Positions 48,601-58,861 of a stretch of 64,000 bases of DNA are shown piece by piece. The notes beneath the pieces are model-generated. The model saw only the letters and a list, made by a program, of their open reading frames with translations. It ran no database searches and was not told where the DNA came from. Both the position numbers and the translations under genes were made by a program. Each line of letters opens with the position of its first letter. The first letter of the stretch is position 1. This stretch comes from Halichondria panicea (lineage: Eukaryota; Porifera; Demospongiae; Suberitida; Halichondriidae): positions 4,101,301 through 4,165,300 of the forward strand of contig NC_087390.1 in NCBI RefSeq assembly GCF_963675165.1, in the 5' to 3' direction.

Positions 48601-48736
48601 TGAATGCCGTCGAAAGAAGAAGGAATATGTACGCTGTCTTGAAAACAGAGTTGCTGTCCTGGAAAGTCAGAATCAAGCTTTGATCGGTGAACTAAGGGCG
48701 TTGAAAGAGTTGTATTTGCCAAAGAGTCAAGACTAA
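42684..48736 (+). CDS. CREB1: CREB/ATF1/CREM-family cAMP-response-element binding factor, 7 exons, 287 residues
   Basis: Nuclear bZIP activator expected to bind TGACGTCA and to recruit CBP when phosphorylated. Exons 42684-42729, 43337-43478, 43890-43992, 46715-46882, 47037-47184, 48404-48512, 48589-48736; every join GT-AG and phase-matched (864 bases). The kinase-inducible domain is split over exons 2-3: an acidic run, then LSDDQLARRPSFKKILDDLS, giving a PKA-type RRPS site with acceptor Ser61. Exons 4-5 encode Gln/Ala/Ser-rich activation sequence. The bZIP at ~228-280 spans exons 6-7, with basic region RLMKNREAARECRRKKKEY and heptads CLENRVAVLESQNQALIGEL. It is shorter than vertebrate CREB1 (~327-341). 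Only one homologue can be judged here, so CREB1, ATF1 or CREM orthology is not resolved. Intron 3 (2.7 kb) and intron 5 hold foldback transposons. Confidence 0.95.
44216..45198. mobile_element. foldback element with long inverted arms, about 980 bases
   Basis: Left end TTATGCCTCGGTGCGCATGC, right end GCGCATGCGCACGGAGGCAT. Arms of over 150 bases share TTTCTATAGGCTTCTAGTCA, TTGGATTTTAATT and CTTCGTTCTCGAG. No transposase. In CREB intron 3. Confidence 0.85.
45520..45665. repeat. GGCCTGGAATCGAGGCTA-type dispersed repeat
   Basis: Shares GTTATCCAAAG-CCCCAGATACC, GCGCATGCGCAAGC and ATCGAGGCTAA with 35725-35835. Confidence 0.6.
47334..48195. mobile_element. TAGCCTCGATTCCAGGCCC-terminated element, 862 bases
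   Basis: About 57-base inverted ends including CAGGCCCTTTAGTGAAAAGA and GTATCCACTGTTT. Open frames inside show no transposase. In CREB intron 5. Confidence 0.8.
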
Positions 48737-48869
48737 AAAAACGTTCATGGGCATAATTGATTGTTACCCCGCTTTCTCTGTTAATGTTCATGCATGCATG
48801 TATACATGATTAGCATTTTTAGTCACGTTGTTATAATAGTCTCATTATCTTTTTCAAGTTTTGCTTCAC

Positions 48870-48875
48870 AATAAA
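48870..48875 (+). terminator. polyadenylation signal AATAAA of the CREB gene
   Basis: Canonical hexamer 134 bases after the CREB stop codon, the first on the plus strand after the stop. Confidence 0.7.
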
Positions 48876-48969
48876 TTAATAGTTATGGTGTGAATAAGTA
48901 CATATACCATTTAAAATTACTGCACCACTCTGTAATTAACCTCAAGAGTGAGGGGACATCACATTGATA

Positions 48970-49110
48970 CAGAGGAGGTCCAACATGCTTGCACGAATCA
49001 CAATAAGTTCAGTGCGTTGTGGTCATTGCGGTCAAGCTAGTGATAATTATGTCCAGGCGAATAGCACTGGCACTTGTAGTGATTCGTGCACACATGTCGG
49101 ACCTCCTCTG
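48970..49110. mobile_element. 141-base MULE-type MITE with 9-base target duplication
   Basis: Ends CAGAGGAGGTCCAACATG and ACATGTCGGACCTCCTCTG; ACATTGATA is repeated exactly on both sides (48961-48969, 49111-49119). Lies between the convergent CREB and BARD1 3' ends. Confidence 0.9.
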
Positions 49111-49519
49111 ACATTGATAGGATTATTGATGATCATACGATTACAGATAATTATGAGGTGTTACAATTAATGTTATGGTGTTGCACATAGGTGAAGATAC
49201 TGCCCTGTACTCAAAATCATCATAATTATACAGGTATGCAATGCCTAAAAGAGAAGATCTTCCATCAATGTAACTTACTATTAATAAATTATAGCTACAC
49301 ATGCATAATCATCAACATTTCGATATGTAGCTGTCTCTGTCATTTTATACGCATGCATGGGTATAATTAAATTAGGCGGTAAAAAATTAATAAGAACGCC
49401 TATATTAAAGCAAAACTTAATTGGATTGTGATGAACACCCAACTACCCACGCATGCAGAGCGCTTAATTGTTGTGCCACAATCATGAACTTTAAAATGTC
49501 TGAAACACAGAAAATGGCT

Positions 49520-49525
49520 TTTATT
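49520..49525 (-). terminator. polyadenylation signal of BARD1
   Basis: TTTATT on the plus strand reads AATAAA on the gene strand, about 80 bases past the stop codon. Confidence 0.65.
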
Positions 49526-49605
49526 TGTGGCCGCGGAGTAAACAATGTAATATTAAACATAAAAAATCTAAAAACTTAGTAACTGTGCACATGTACAGTA
49601 TGAAA

Positions 49606-51846
49606 TTATTGCTGACAAGGAATTATTTCAAAGCATGATAGACAATCCAAAAGCCATGAAGCAGGAACTATTTTGACGTTCGTTCGTCTACTAGAAACCA
49701 CATACTTGTCCCTTTGCTCACAAAAAGGATCACAGACTACAAAAGTAGAGCATGGCTTAGACTTGGAGCCTTGCTTCATATGATAGGGGTGGGTTGTATG
49801 TGGCAAATATATGGGCTCCCTTGCAAGTAGCTGTCCATCAGCAAGTTTAATCAGTTTGCCAAGCTCATCTTTGGATGCTTGAGGTGGAGCAAAGAGTCCA
49901 CTCAGAAAGATCTCACATCCGTCAAACAACCCAGGGAGCTACACAATGGCATATATTTATATGGCATAACAATTTTACCTGTGTAATTATGCTAAAATTA
50001 ATACCTTCATTATCGCATTCTCTCTTCCTTTCTTTGGAGCATCACTAACTAGATTGGAATCTCCCACAGTAACACCCTTTATCTCATAGTTTATTTCATT
50101 TGTCCAACTTTTTGCTTCGAGAGAATCCGTTACCCCTGACAAGTTAAAGTTGACACATGTATATAAGAAGCCCGGGAAATTCGTAATTAATTTATACACT
50201 GCATGTAGGTGAAACAGCTAACACACATTGGAAGCTGACTATCCATTTTCCTTTTGCAACTCCACAAAGGAACTTTAGTGTTCGAGAGCAGCACTTGGAC
50301 GAGTTGCAATTTGTCACGATGTGGGACACTACATAATTATAATTATCGCATAAAGAAATTATGAAATTGAATTAATTACCATTAGTTGAAAAAGAATTAA
50401 CCACCCTAACTCCCAGAAGACTTGCAAGTTCCTCCACTCGGTTCTGAGTGGCAAAAAACAGACAATATCACATACCAGCAAGTACCTTACAAGTAAGCAC
50501 TTAAGATGTACGTATTATTTATTATACATACATGTATATAATTACCATATAGCGGCGAGGGTATAAATGTTTGTGGTTTTCGCAGATTAGGCATGTATCG
50601 CGAACATACATGCCTAATCCATTATGCGAAAACCTTTCTAAAGGCATTTTCGTGAAAGTTTACACCCTCGAAATATACCCGCCATACGGTATACATAATA
50701 ATTATGTTCAAGCTAGGTTACTGTATTACTAGAATATTTTACGAGTGAAAAACCTTTGCGAATGAGCCAAATCAGCAGAAAAGTTGACCCTTTACGATCT
50801 TAACTATTGCGTTCTGGAAAGGATCATGTGTATTTACTTAGGTTTGCGGATTTAATTGTTGCGAATTGATCAACCCTTGAAAAGTTCGCAAATGTTTGAT
50901 GCTCAAAACATTCCAGTAATACGGTATAGGAAAACTCATTTACGAATATTTAGAAGAAAAAGTTATTGAGTTCCACATTTTATATACCGTATAGCAGGTA
51001 ATTTTCGTGGGGTAAAAATTCGTTCAACTCGAGAAACAGTGGTTTTCGTGAGTAAAATCTCGTTGCCTGCACTGCATTCCTATGTTTCGGTAAGCCACGC
51101 CTAACGTTAAAATTTCGTGGAGGTCAGCTTGCCCACGAAAATAACGAATATTTTACCCCACGAAAATTACCCGCTATACGGTAGTACCGTAATCTTCTAA
51201 TTTATCGAACAGCAAAAAATAATTATTTTGGAAATTGTCCGGGTATAATTGGAACAGATTTTTATAGAGCATGCGAAGTGTCCGGAATAATTAGAACAAG
51301 CAAATAACTGATTCAACTAGAGCACTAAAGTGCAAACCCTCGACCGGCTGGTGACATGATTAAGAAACCAGAAGATCGAGTGATATAATGCAGTGCATGT
51401 AGTGATGTATGACTGAGCTGTCTAGCATGCACAGCAACTCAGGAGCAGTAAAACTAAACCAGATGCTGAGTTTTAGTGGTACAGATATACATGTATGCAC
51501 TGTGGATCACAGCAAAGAAGCTTGGAGTCTCAGAGAAGTATGGCACCTGGAGTAGGACCTAGCAGAGACAGCAAGCCAGACACAATTCTAGCTTTCTAGT
51601 TTAGCGCTCCTCCATTGTTTCTGGTACGGGATCACTTCAGCTGTAAATACGCAGGGTGCCTCGAATAAAGGTCGTGTGTAGTTAGCTAGCTGCCAACGTG
51701 TATTAAAGTTCAAGATGTTTAGCTTTTGCTCGCTTTTATTCGACAAGGAAGCTTTAACATCATTTAAAACTACCACTTTGTTGTGTTGAGGCTATCCATG
51801 GCATAAACACAGTGCTATCGCATCCAGGTGAGTAGACTCAGAATAC

Positions 51847-51896
<50 letters not shown>

Positions 51897-54800
51897 TGAC
51901 TGACTACTATAACCCGTGGCGCCGCGGCGCGCCTCAGGTTAACAAAGCAAGTTAGAGTGCACCTAGCACTCCTCCACATACAATGTACAATGTAACTGAG
52001 GTAAACAAACATGCATCCATGTTTATAGTGACGTAATAGTCATGTAACCCACTTACTTTCTGATATAATTTGAGCCCTGTGCACAATATCACCACTTGGT
52101 TTGAACCACCACTTTGCTCTGGTGAGGTCTGTATATATAAGTACATTAAATCATTGGCAATAATGCATGGTACAATTAAAGAAGTTATGCACCTTTGCCA
52201 GGCACAATGACATGTGCTAAGCAATGTGTCACATGTATGAGCACTCACATGTGGACTGACGATGGCGTTCGGGGAAATCTGAACACTAGACGATGCAGAA
52301 TGTTGAGAAAACACTTTTTTCATCTCATCAGAACAGGCGAAGTCCAAGGCAATTAAACCTTGACGGTTTCTAAGGAACAGCGCAAAAAACATAGTAAAAA
52401 AAGAACCCAAGAATGTCATTAATCCCTCAGGCTAAAGATAACGTTGAAAATATAAAACAGTCTTGATCACTACCTTCTAATTCAGGTTCACGTGTGCTTG
52501 TGCCTCGGTGTGCGCATTCGAAAGCAAGGTATACGGTAAGTGTGCCTGTTTGTAGACTGCTATTAGAGCTGCTCGATGATCAGTTCCTACATGTACATGT
52601 AAGAGCAGCTTCTACAGACTTTCATTTGTGGATTTGCAAATTAATGCTTCGTTCTACTATGTGTGTTTGCATACAGCTGACTATCAGGAACTATCGACGC
52701 ACTGATACAGTATATGACTATCAATTTTACTAACAGTAAGTGTCCAGCAATGAGAAACAAAGTACGTACAGCACAGAAGTCTGCACTAAAACCTCTGGGG
52801 CAGCTAATAACAACGTTACGTAATGTACATGCAATTATTTACTGACTTGATATTGAGGATGGCTCCTCTCCTCAGCAACAATCTGGCAATGTCAACGTGT
52901 CCATTGGCCACGGCATCATGAAGGGGTGTGTCATTGTCAAATCCTGGTACATTGATCAGGGCATTGTTGTTCAGCAAAACTGTGACAACAGCAGTGTGAC
53001 CATGGTTGCACGCCTCATGCTGGAGATGACAATAGTGTGCATGTATTGCAAACCATGTGAAACAGGATGTTAGACACGCATACAAAATGTATGTATGCCT
53101 GTGACACAACCACTAAATACCGTATTTGCTACTAAAATGCTGCTGGGAAAAGAGGCTACAATTCGAGAGAGGCGTTCATTACTCACACCTAAAAGAAGTA
53201 CGGACGTGATGCATAATGAGCCAGTACTGACTGAGCAATTACAGAATACAGAACCAAGATTCTTGCCATCGTCTAGTATAGACTAGTGACATCTTGGAAA
53301 CATCTCAGCAACATTTGGTCACAACACAACAGCTATTGTGCACAGGGAGCATGCATTGTGCCAACCATTGTACTGCACTAGAGGCGTGATCGACAGCGTC
53401 ATACATATAATGTACGAGTCATATACAAATAGCATAATGAACTTCCAGTGCATATACTAACCACTAAATATTAGACATACTGTAGCCACAACCAAATGAA
53501 CAAGTACTAATCAAGTAACACACCAATGAGGTCCACCCAGCGTTATCTTTAACATTGGGATCTGCTCCTTGCTTCAGCAGAGAGATCACTTCATCGGCAT
53601 CACCCTGCATATATTATAATTATATCCCGTTGCTATTTGTTGACAAGTGCAGCATTTGACTGACATAATGAAAAAAACATAATAACATGCAGGACACTGT
53701 ATGTTCAGCACTGCTGGAATTTCTTCTTCGCAACCATGCATGGACGTTTTAACTGTGTTCCTTGTTGATGCATGGCTTGTAGGTAAGCCCTTCAATTCAA
53801 CTTTGCACTAAGCATCTAGAAGCGGCTCTTTTTGCTGGGGGCTTGAGCTGTGTAGAGGTGAGCTTCTTTGGCTGCGCTTTGTTGTGAGGTAGACCGGCGG
53901 AGCAGCAGTGATAGGTGGAGCTATTTTTGCAGCAGCAGTATTGTGGGATGGGGTGGGGGGGGGGGCTGTTTTGCAGTAACAATTTGTGTCAAGCCATTCG
54001 TTGGTCCATGCCAATCTTATACACTGGCACATTATCGTCTAGAAGAAAGGAAGAGATAGAGCTCTGTCTAGGATTAATTGTCTCTGTCATTTGGTGCAGT
54101 TCTGTGTTACTAAGATAGTGTTACTAAGATAATGTTATGTTGCTATGCCCTCGGGATATAAATAGTTATTACACGTGCACTCGGAATGCATGGCATCGAG
54201 GCTTACACCCTCGTGCTTTAGTGCAATATATACCATACACCCCTCATGCCCATGTTTTATAACTATAACGTATACACTTGGTCAGTGCTCTTTACCAGGT
54301 CACAGATACCATATACATTCTAATTACCGCACCACAAAAAAATAATTCAATTTTACACTTGGTGCTCATTTAGTAATTCCGAGGTTGGTGCTTCAATTAG
54401 AGCGGTGCATAGCAAAAGAGCGAGTTTGGACAATTTCTAAAAATGGGTGTGGTAGTTTAGTAGAGAAGCGACGATCTGTAGGTACAGCTTTAATTATATA
54501 TATACATGTATGGCTACTGCTATCAGCGTTACCAGGTTCTTGCATCATCCCCAGTTGTTTATATTCATTGTATGTATGACTGCATGCAATCCATATATCT
54601 TGGTATATTATTGTTGCCTCCTCTATTTACCTCATGGTCATTTTAATTAGTAAGAGACTGGAACATTGTGTGTGTGTTGATCGTTTTGTATTTGTTAGGT
54701 AGATGTATTTACCTTATGTTTAATTTTTGTGACGTAATGCGAGCTAAGGCTGAATTGCAGAGAGTTTTGTGAGAAACCTCGTGTAGAACTGGACTCGGTG

Positions 54801-57800
54801 TGTCTGTATTTTGTGTGTTGTGTCGATGATTCAAAGCTCAAGCTACGGTAACCTTGAATAGCTAGTCCTAACTAGAGTGTTGGATCCAGTCGGTGACACT
54901 ATAAGCACCAGAAAAAATTCAATTTTACACTTGGTGCTCAATTGGAACAGTATATTTCGAGATTGGTGCTAGTATTAGAGCGGTGCGGTAATTAGAAGGT
55001 ATACGGTAGGGTACTGTGGTACAGTTACCAATCATCACCACAGTACAAAACATCCAGGTGATACACTGTGTATTAAAGTAGACGTATTGATACTTTGTGT
55101 ACTGACCTTTATGGACGCAATGTGTAGTGGCGTTTCCCCTCTTATGTTCCGACGCATTGTTTTGGCTTGCTGTGAAGTGAGCCGGGCTGGGGAGGCTGCA
55201 TGTACATGTACCTCTTGATATTATATGGCAATCAATACCGTATAGCGAGTAATTATCATGGGATAAAAAATTCGTTCAACTCGAACAGAGAGGGTAAAAA
55301 TTTCGTTTGACTTTATTGCCTGCACTGCATTGCATGCGTTCAGGTAAGCCACGCCTACGATTTCGGTCAGCTTACCCACGAAAATAACAAAAATTACCCG
55401 CTATACGGTACTATAACTAACATCTGGAAGTACAAAATTGATAGAGAGTACATTTGTAGCTGAGCACAGTACACAGTAAGACACAATATATTATACTGTG
55501 TGTGAGGACTTTCGTCCATTGTATGTATAACCCGTGGCCGCCTATGCACCTCGAGTTACTGAGTGGAGAAGATTCAAATGATAGGCTGTCCGATTGTAAA
55601 TTGCGAGTTTTCGCCTAGAACGCAAACAAACACACGCAAAGAGTGAACATACATGTAAACGCATGCAATTCGCGATAGTTAGAAACGCAATAGCAGGGAT
55701 ATACCCACACTGGTTGATGGTGGTTTGGTTCTATATAACCACCACCGGCCTAAACAAAAATAAGCACCTAGCTTACTACAAAAATTTGTGGGTGTTGCTT
55801 TGAGATGAGGATCGAAAAAACAGTTGCAATAGGGGTTGTACGGTGACATAGTGTAATTCACAAATGATTAACTACGCATTCAAAACCTGATACAAGGTAC
55901 CGTAGAGCGCTTTATTTTCGAGAGGCTACATTTTCTTTGAAATGAATAAATGACCATACCCCTGCAGTGGAGAGGTCTTTGGATTTTAGCTCCTCGAAAA
56001 TAAGGCGCTATACCGTATAACATTGAGGGCCACCTGACAATTCCTACTTTTGTTCTCTTTCTTGCTCTCATCTAAATAGTGTGATAACTGCTTGGAGTTA
56101 CTTTTTGTGACAGCGTTACTCCCATAGCCAGCTTGTTGTAGTCGGTGCAGCTTGGCAGATTTGTCTAGCTTTGAATAGTTTCTCGTCTTTGTGACCATTG
56201 GGGAGAACGGAAATTCACCATTTGATGATATAGAATCAGCAACTTCATCAAGGACAAATGAGGGTCGCTTTCGAGGTCGGGATGGTTTATCATATGATCT
56301 GAAGACACTGTGCCTACGTTTATGGACAATAGTATCTATATTGCTTCTGGTAGAGTCAATAGTTGTGGTTAATGAATCACATGATTTTTGAACGGACAGT
56401 AAAGGAGATTGTATCGAGGGACAGTGAGAAAAATTTGAATCGAGGAATGGTCTTTCGGTTCGCTCAAGGTTGGTAACAGGACATGGTACATGTACATGTG
56501 TGTGGTAGCCTATTGCTCGCTTTCGAAAAAGGCGAGGTTTCTTGAAGACTCCATCATCATAATTCCTTCTTTCATTGTTAATGCTGGCTATAGAAGTGTT
56601 GGAAATGGTCGCTGGCTCACTGGTCATTTTGGCACTGCCGTACGTACTCGGTTTAGAGAAGTTACAAGATTGTGACAGTAGATCTCTGATATCGGATACA
56701 AGCTTAATCAGGTTTTCTATTTGCCTGTTGGTTTTGAGGTCTCTGATCCAGACAGGAAGACCGCACACAGGACAGTTCATGGTCTCTTGCATGGCATGGC
56801 TGATACATAACCTAGGAAATGGAATTGAAAAGTAAAAGCAAACGGGATAATTATTAATATACAGTAGTTTCGAACAGCAATTGTTCATGTACATGTGTAT
56901 ATAATTATACTCAGAACTCTACGAATTGTTTAGAAAAAATACCTGCAGAAGTGATGATCACAGCCTCCTAGGGTGTGTGGATCATCCATTACCTTGTCAC
57001 TGCAAAAGAATCACACAATCTTCAAATAAAACATGTACATAATAATATATATAGTACATGTATGTACATGTACATGTATGCATGTCGCCACAGGGTACTG
57101 AATGCCAATGGTAATGGTCTCTTGACGTCACCTTCGCTATCAAAACAGCACCCAACCATAACTCTAGCCTCCTGCGCAGGCTCTACCTTTGTCACAGGGT
57201 GAGGTGATTAAGATAAAATACGGGAGGAAATTGAAGAACAAATAACTGGCCCACTCTAACTACCTCATGGCTGGACTTTAATTTCTACTGTCTACATGTA
57301 GCAATTTGGGACTAGTCCAATCACAGTGACGTCCTCGTGCAGAATCAACCTTAAATAGGCGAGCGTGCCTCACCAAGTCGCGTTATAATGAACGTGGGCA
57401 TTCAGATCAATACAAATCAAGCCACAGCATGCCTACATATTCACTTATCATGAGTGTGCATTGTCCAGATCGACTGGCATAATTATACAGCTCCGGATGT
57501 GGGTGTACCAAGGTTAAGGGTGACGAGAGATAGCTGTAATTGTTAAAGATGATAGGGCGTTTCCACATCCGGTGCCGTACACACTACCGGAGTTTGTGTA
57601 AAATACAGCACCAGAAAGTTTTTAATTTGTGCTATAAAACATAAATATTTATTATGGAGTGGCGCTGTAATTACATCACTACGGTATGTAACTTTGCTAC
57701 CTAGACCCCCAGGCCTACAAGCTTATTAATAATAGTACCCCAGAGAAGCTCCCACTGAACTCAACACTTTTCATGTAACACGAGACTGCCCTAAGGCATC

Positions 57801-58640
57801 ACATGGCATAGTAATGACGTGGCAGCCCTAAGGCCCACGCCACAATAACAATAACTCATAAATGGTTACAGGTATACAGGTATAGGCCACTCCAAGTAAT
57901 ACTCTGGTTTCTGGTCCTGAAGTTTCTCTAATTGCATGCGGGCGGGCGGCTTTTGTCGTGCTAGTTTCACCTTATGAATATCATTAAACACACCAACACG
58001 GTAGTATATATTATACAGTCTCGCAAGTCCAGCCCCTTCACTCATTCAGGGTCTGACAACAGTGTGCATGTGGAGTTGTCCCCTGCGCAAGGATCTTGGC
58101 GCTGCCAATCAGATTGTAGATTTGTTAAATATCATCATCAACCCACTCATAATATCATAAAACCACACCCACATGATATCATAGATTAGCATGCTGATAG
58201 GCTGAGCAACTAAGCTGTCACGCCCAAGTATAGAGTGAGCGCTGAAGAGTAAATACTAAATTAAATTCCACTGAGACAACTCCACATGCACACTGTTACC
58301 AGACCCTGTCAAAGTGAAGGGGCTGGACTTGCGAGACTAGTATATATATAGTAGAAATAATAGACATTCAAGAATAAATCTGACGCTGGTGGACCAAAAA
58401 TAAGAGTGTCACTTGGAGTGGCCTAATACAATTTATGGTATAATCATGATTCTCTGATTGTCAAAGGCGGACAGCCACCCAAGGCAAGGATAAGACGTCT
58501 GGCCGAATATTTGGGGGGGGGTGGGGGCACAAACACTTAAATAATTATACTCACCATACGAAACATGTCAGAAGATGCTCAAGCTTGACTACAGCTTTCT
58601 GACATTGCATCCAACATCCACCATTGACCAGTTGTGCCAT
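49606..58640 (-). CDS. BARD1: BARD1 homologue: RING, ankyrin repeats, tandem BRCT; 12 exons, 686 residues
   Basis: Partner of BRCA1 in the nuclear ubiquitin ligase for homologous recombination (family knowledge). Exons: 58555-58640, 56943-56999, 56034-56811, 55107-55169, 53524-53604, 52847-53019, 52249-52369, 52057-52128, 50380-50443, 50227-50328, 50005-50135, 49606-49938; 2061 bases. The RING is complete: C26, C29, C42, H44, C47, C50, C61, C64, followed by the BARD1-type PVWIRDLKTNRQIENLIKL. Residues 66-307 are low-complexity linker. Ankyrins at ~315-435 include RRNIRGETPLHIASIKGD and GWTSLHEACNHGH. BRCT1 (~462-545) has VVILCTGL and KGKWIVSFQW; BRCT2 (~578-680) has FDGCEIFLSGLF and ASWLLDCLS. 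Human BARD1 is 777 residues; the shortfall is in the linker. The acceptor of exon 4 (55169) was chosen for phase and is the weakest join. PolyA signal at 49520-49525. Confidence 0.95.
50543..50691. mobile_element. MITE of the TACCGTATAGC family
   Basis: Starts TACCATATAGCGGCGAGGGT and ends ACCCGCCATACGGTA, with an internal palindrome around CATGTATCGCGAACATACATG. In BARD1 intron 8. Confidence 0.75.
50985..51183. mobile_element. MITE of the TACCGTATAGC family
   Basis: TACCGTATAGCAGGTAATTT at the left, AATTACCCGCTATACGGTA at the right; ~30-base inverted arms with TTCGTGGGGTAAAA. In BARD1 intron 8. Confidence 0.85.
51590..51960. repeat. inverted copy of the GCGCGTGGGCGGCCAC-type repeat with a (GACA)n tract
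   Basis: Carries TCTAGTTTAGC, CTTTTGCTCGCTTTTATTCG and a CAGACAGA tract at about 51853-51899, ending in GGCGCGCCTCAGGTTA. BARD1 intron 8. Confidence 0.7.
54100..55100. other. BARD1 intron 4, non-coding
   Basis: A repeated phrase CAATTTTACACTTGGTGCTC occurs at ~54348 and ~54919, with flanking GGTGC-TTAGAGCGGTGC matches. No gene seen. Confidence 0.45.
55236..55410. mobile_element. MITE of the TACCGTATAGC family
   Basis: TACCGTATAGCGAGTAATTA to AATTACCCGCTATACGGTA, with TTCGTTCAACTCGA inside as in the 50985-51183 copy. BARD1 intron 3. Confidence 0.8.
55898..56017. mobile_element. diverged TACCGTATAGC-family MITE
   Basis: TACCGTAGAGCGCTTTATTT to AAATAAGGCGCTATACCGTA, ending 16 bases from the BARD1 exon 3 donor. 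Confidence 0.6.
57883..58425. mobile_element. TAGGCCACTCCAAGT-terminated element
   Basis: Left TAGGCCACTCCAAGTAATAC, right GTGTCACTTGGAGTGGCCTA; inverted arms extend through GGTCC for about 37 bases. Starts and ends in TA. Contains the nested element 58017-58338. BARD1 intron 1. Confidence 0.8.
58017..58338. mobile_element. AGTCTCGCAAGTCCAGCCCC-terminated nested element
   Basis: About 64-base inverted arms: AGTCTCGCAAGTCCAGCCCC ... GTGCATGTGGAGTTGTC and the inverse. Located inside 57883-58425. Confidence 0.85.
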
Positions 58641-58861
58641 ATTGCGTTTTATAAGTGTAGCAGGATCCCCTCATAGACTAGATCTCTACTAGTATTATAC
58701 TATACTATACTGCACTAGTACTGTACTTCAGTAGATATATCTATGAGTCAGAGTCTGTCTATGAGTTTGAGCATAGATAGTAGAGGTTTGAGTAGCGCCA
58801 AAATTGTTTGAGCAGGTCAATTTAGTTGGGCGTGGCTCGACCATTCATAATTATGTGAACT
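58641..58861 (-). promoter_or_regulatory. upstream region of BARD1
   Basis: About 220 bases between the BARD1 start codon and a transposon boundary. It carries TTTAGTTGGGCGTGGC at 58821-58836, identical to the 16-mer upstream of the FHA-ANK-RING gene and at a similar distance (181 versus 192 bases). Confidence 0.45.

Noticed and set aside
55107..55195. BARD1 exon 4 starting at the better-looking acceptor before 55195
   Set aside because: It would be out of phase with exon 3. The acceptor ending at 55170 keeps the frame; an unseen small exon remains possible.
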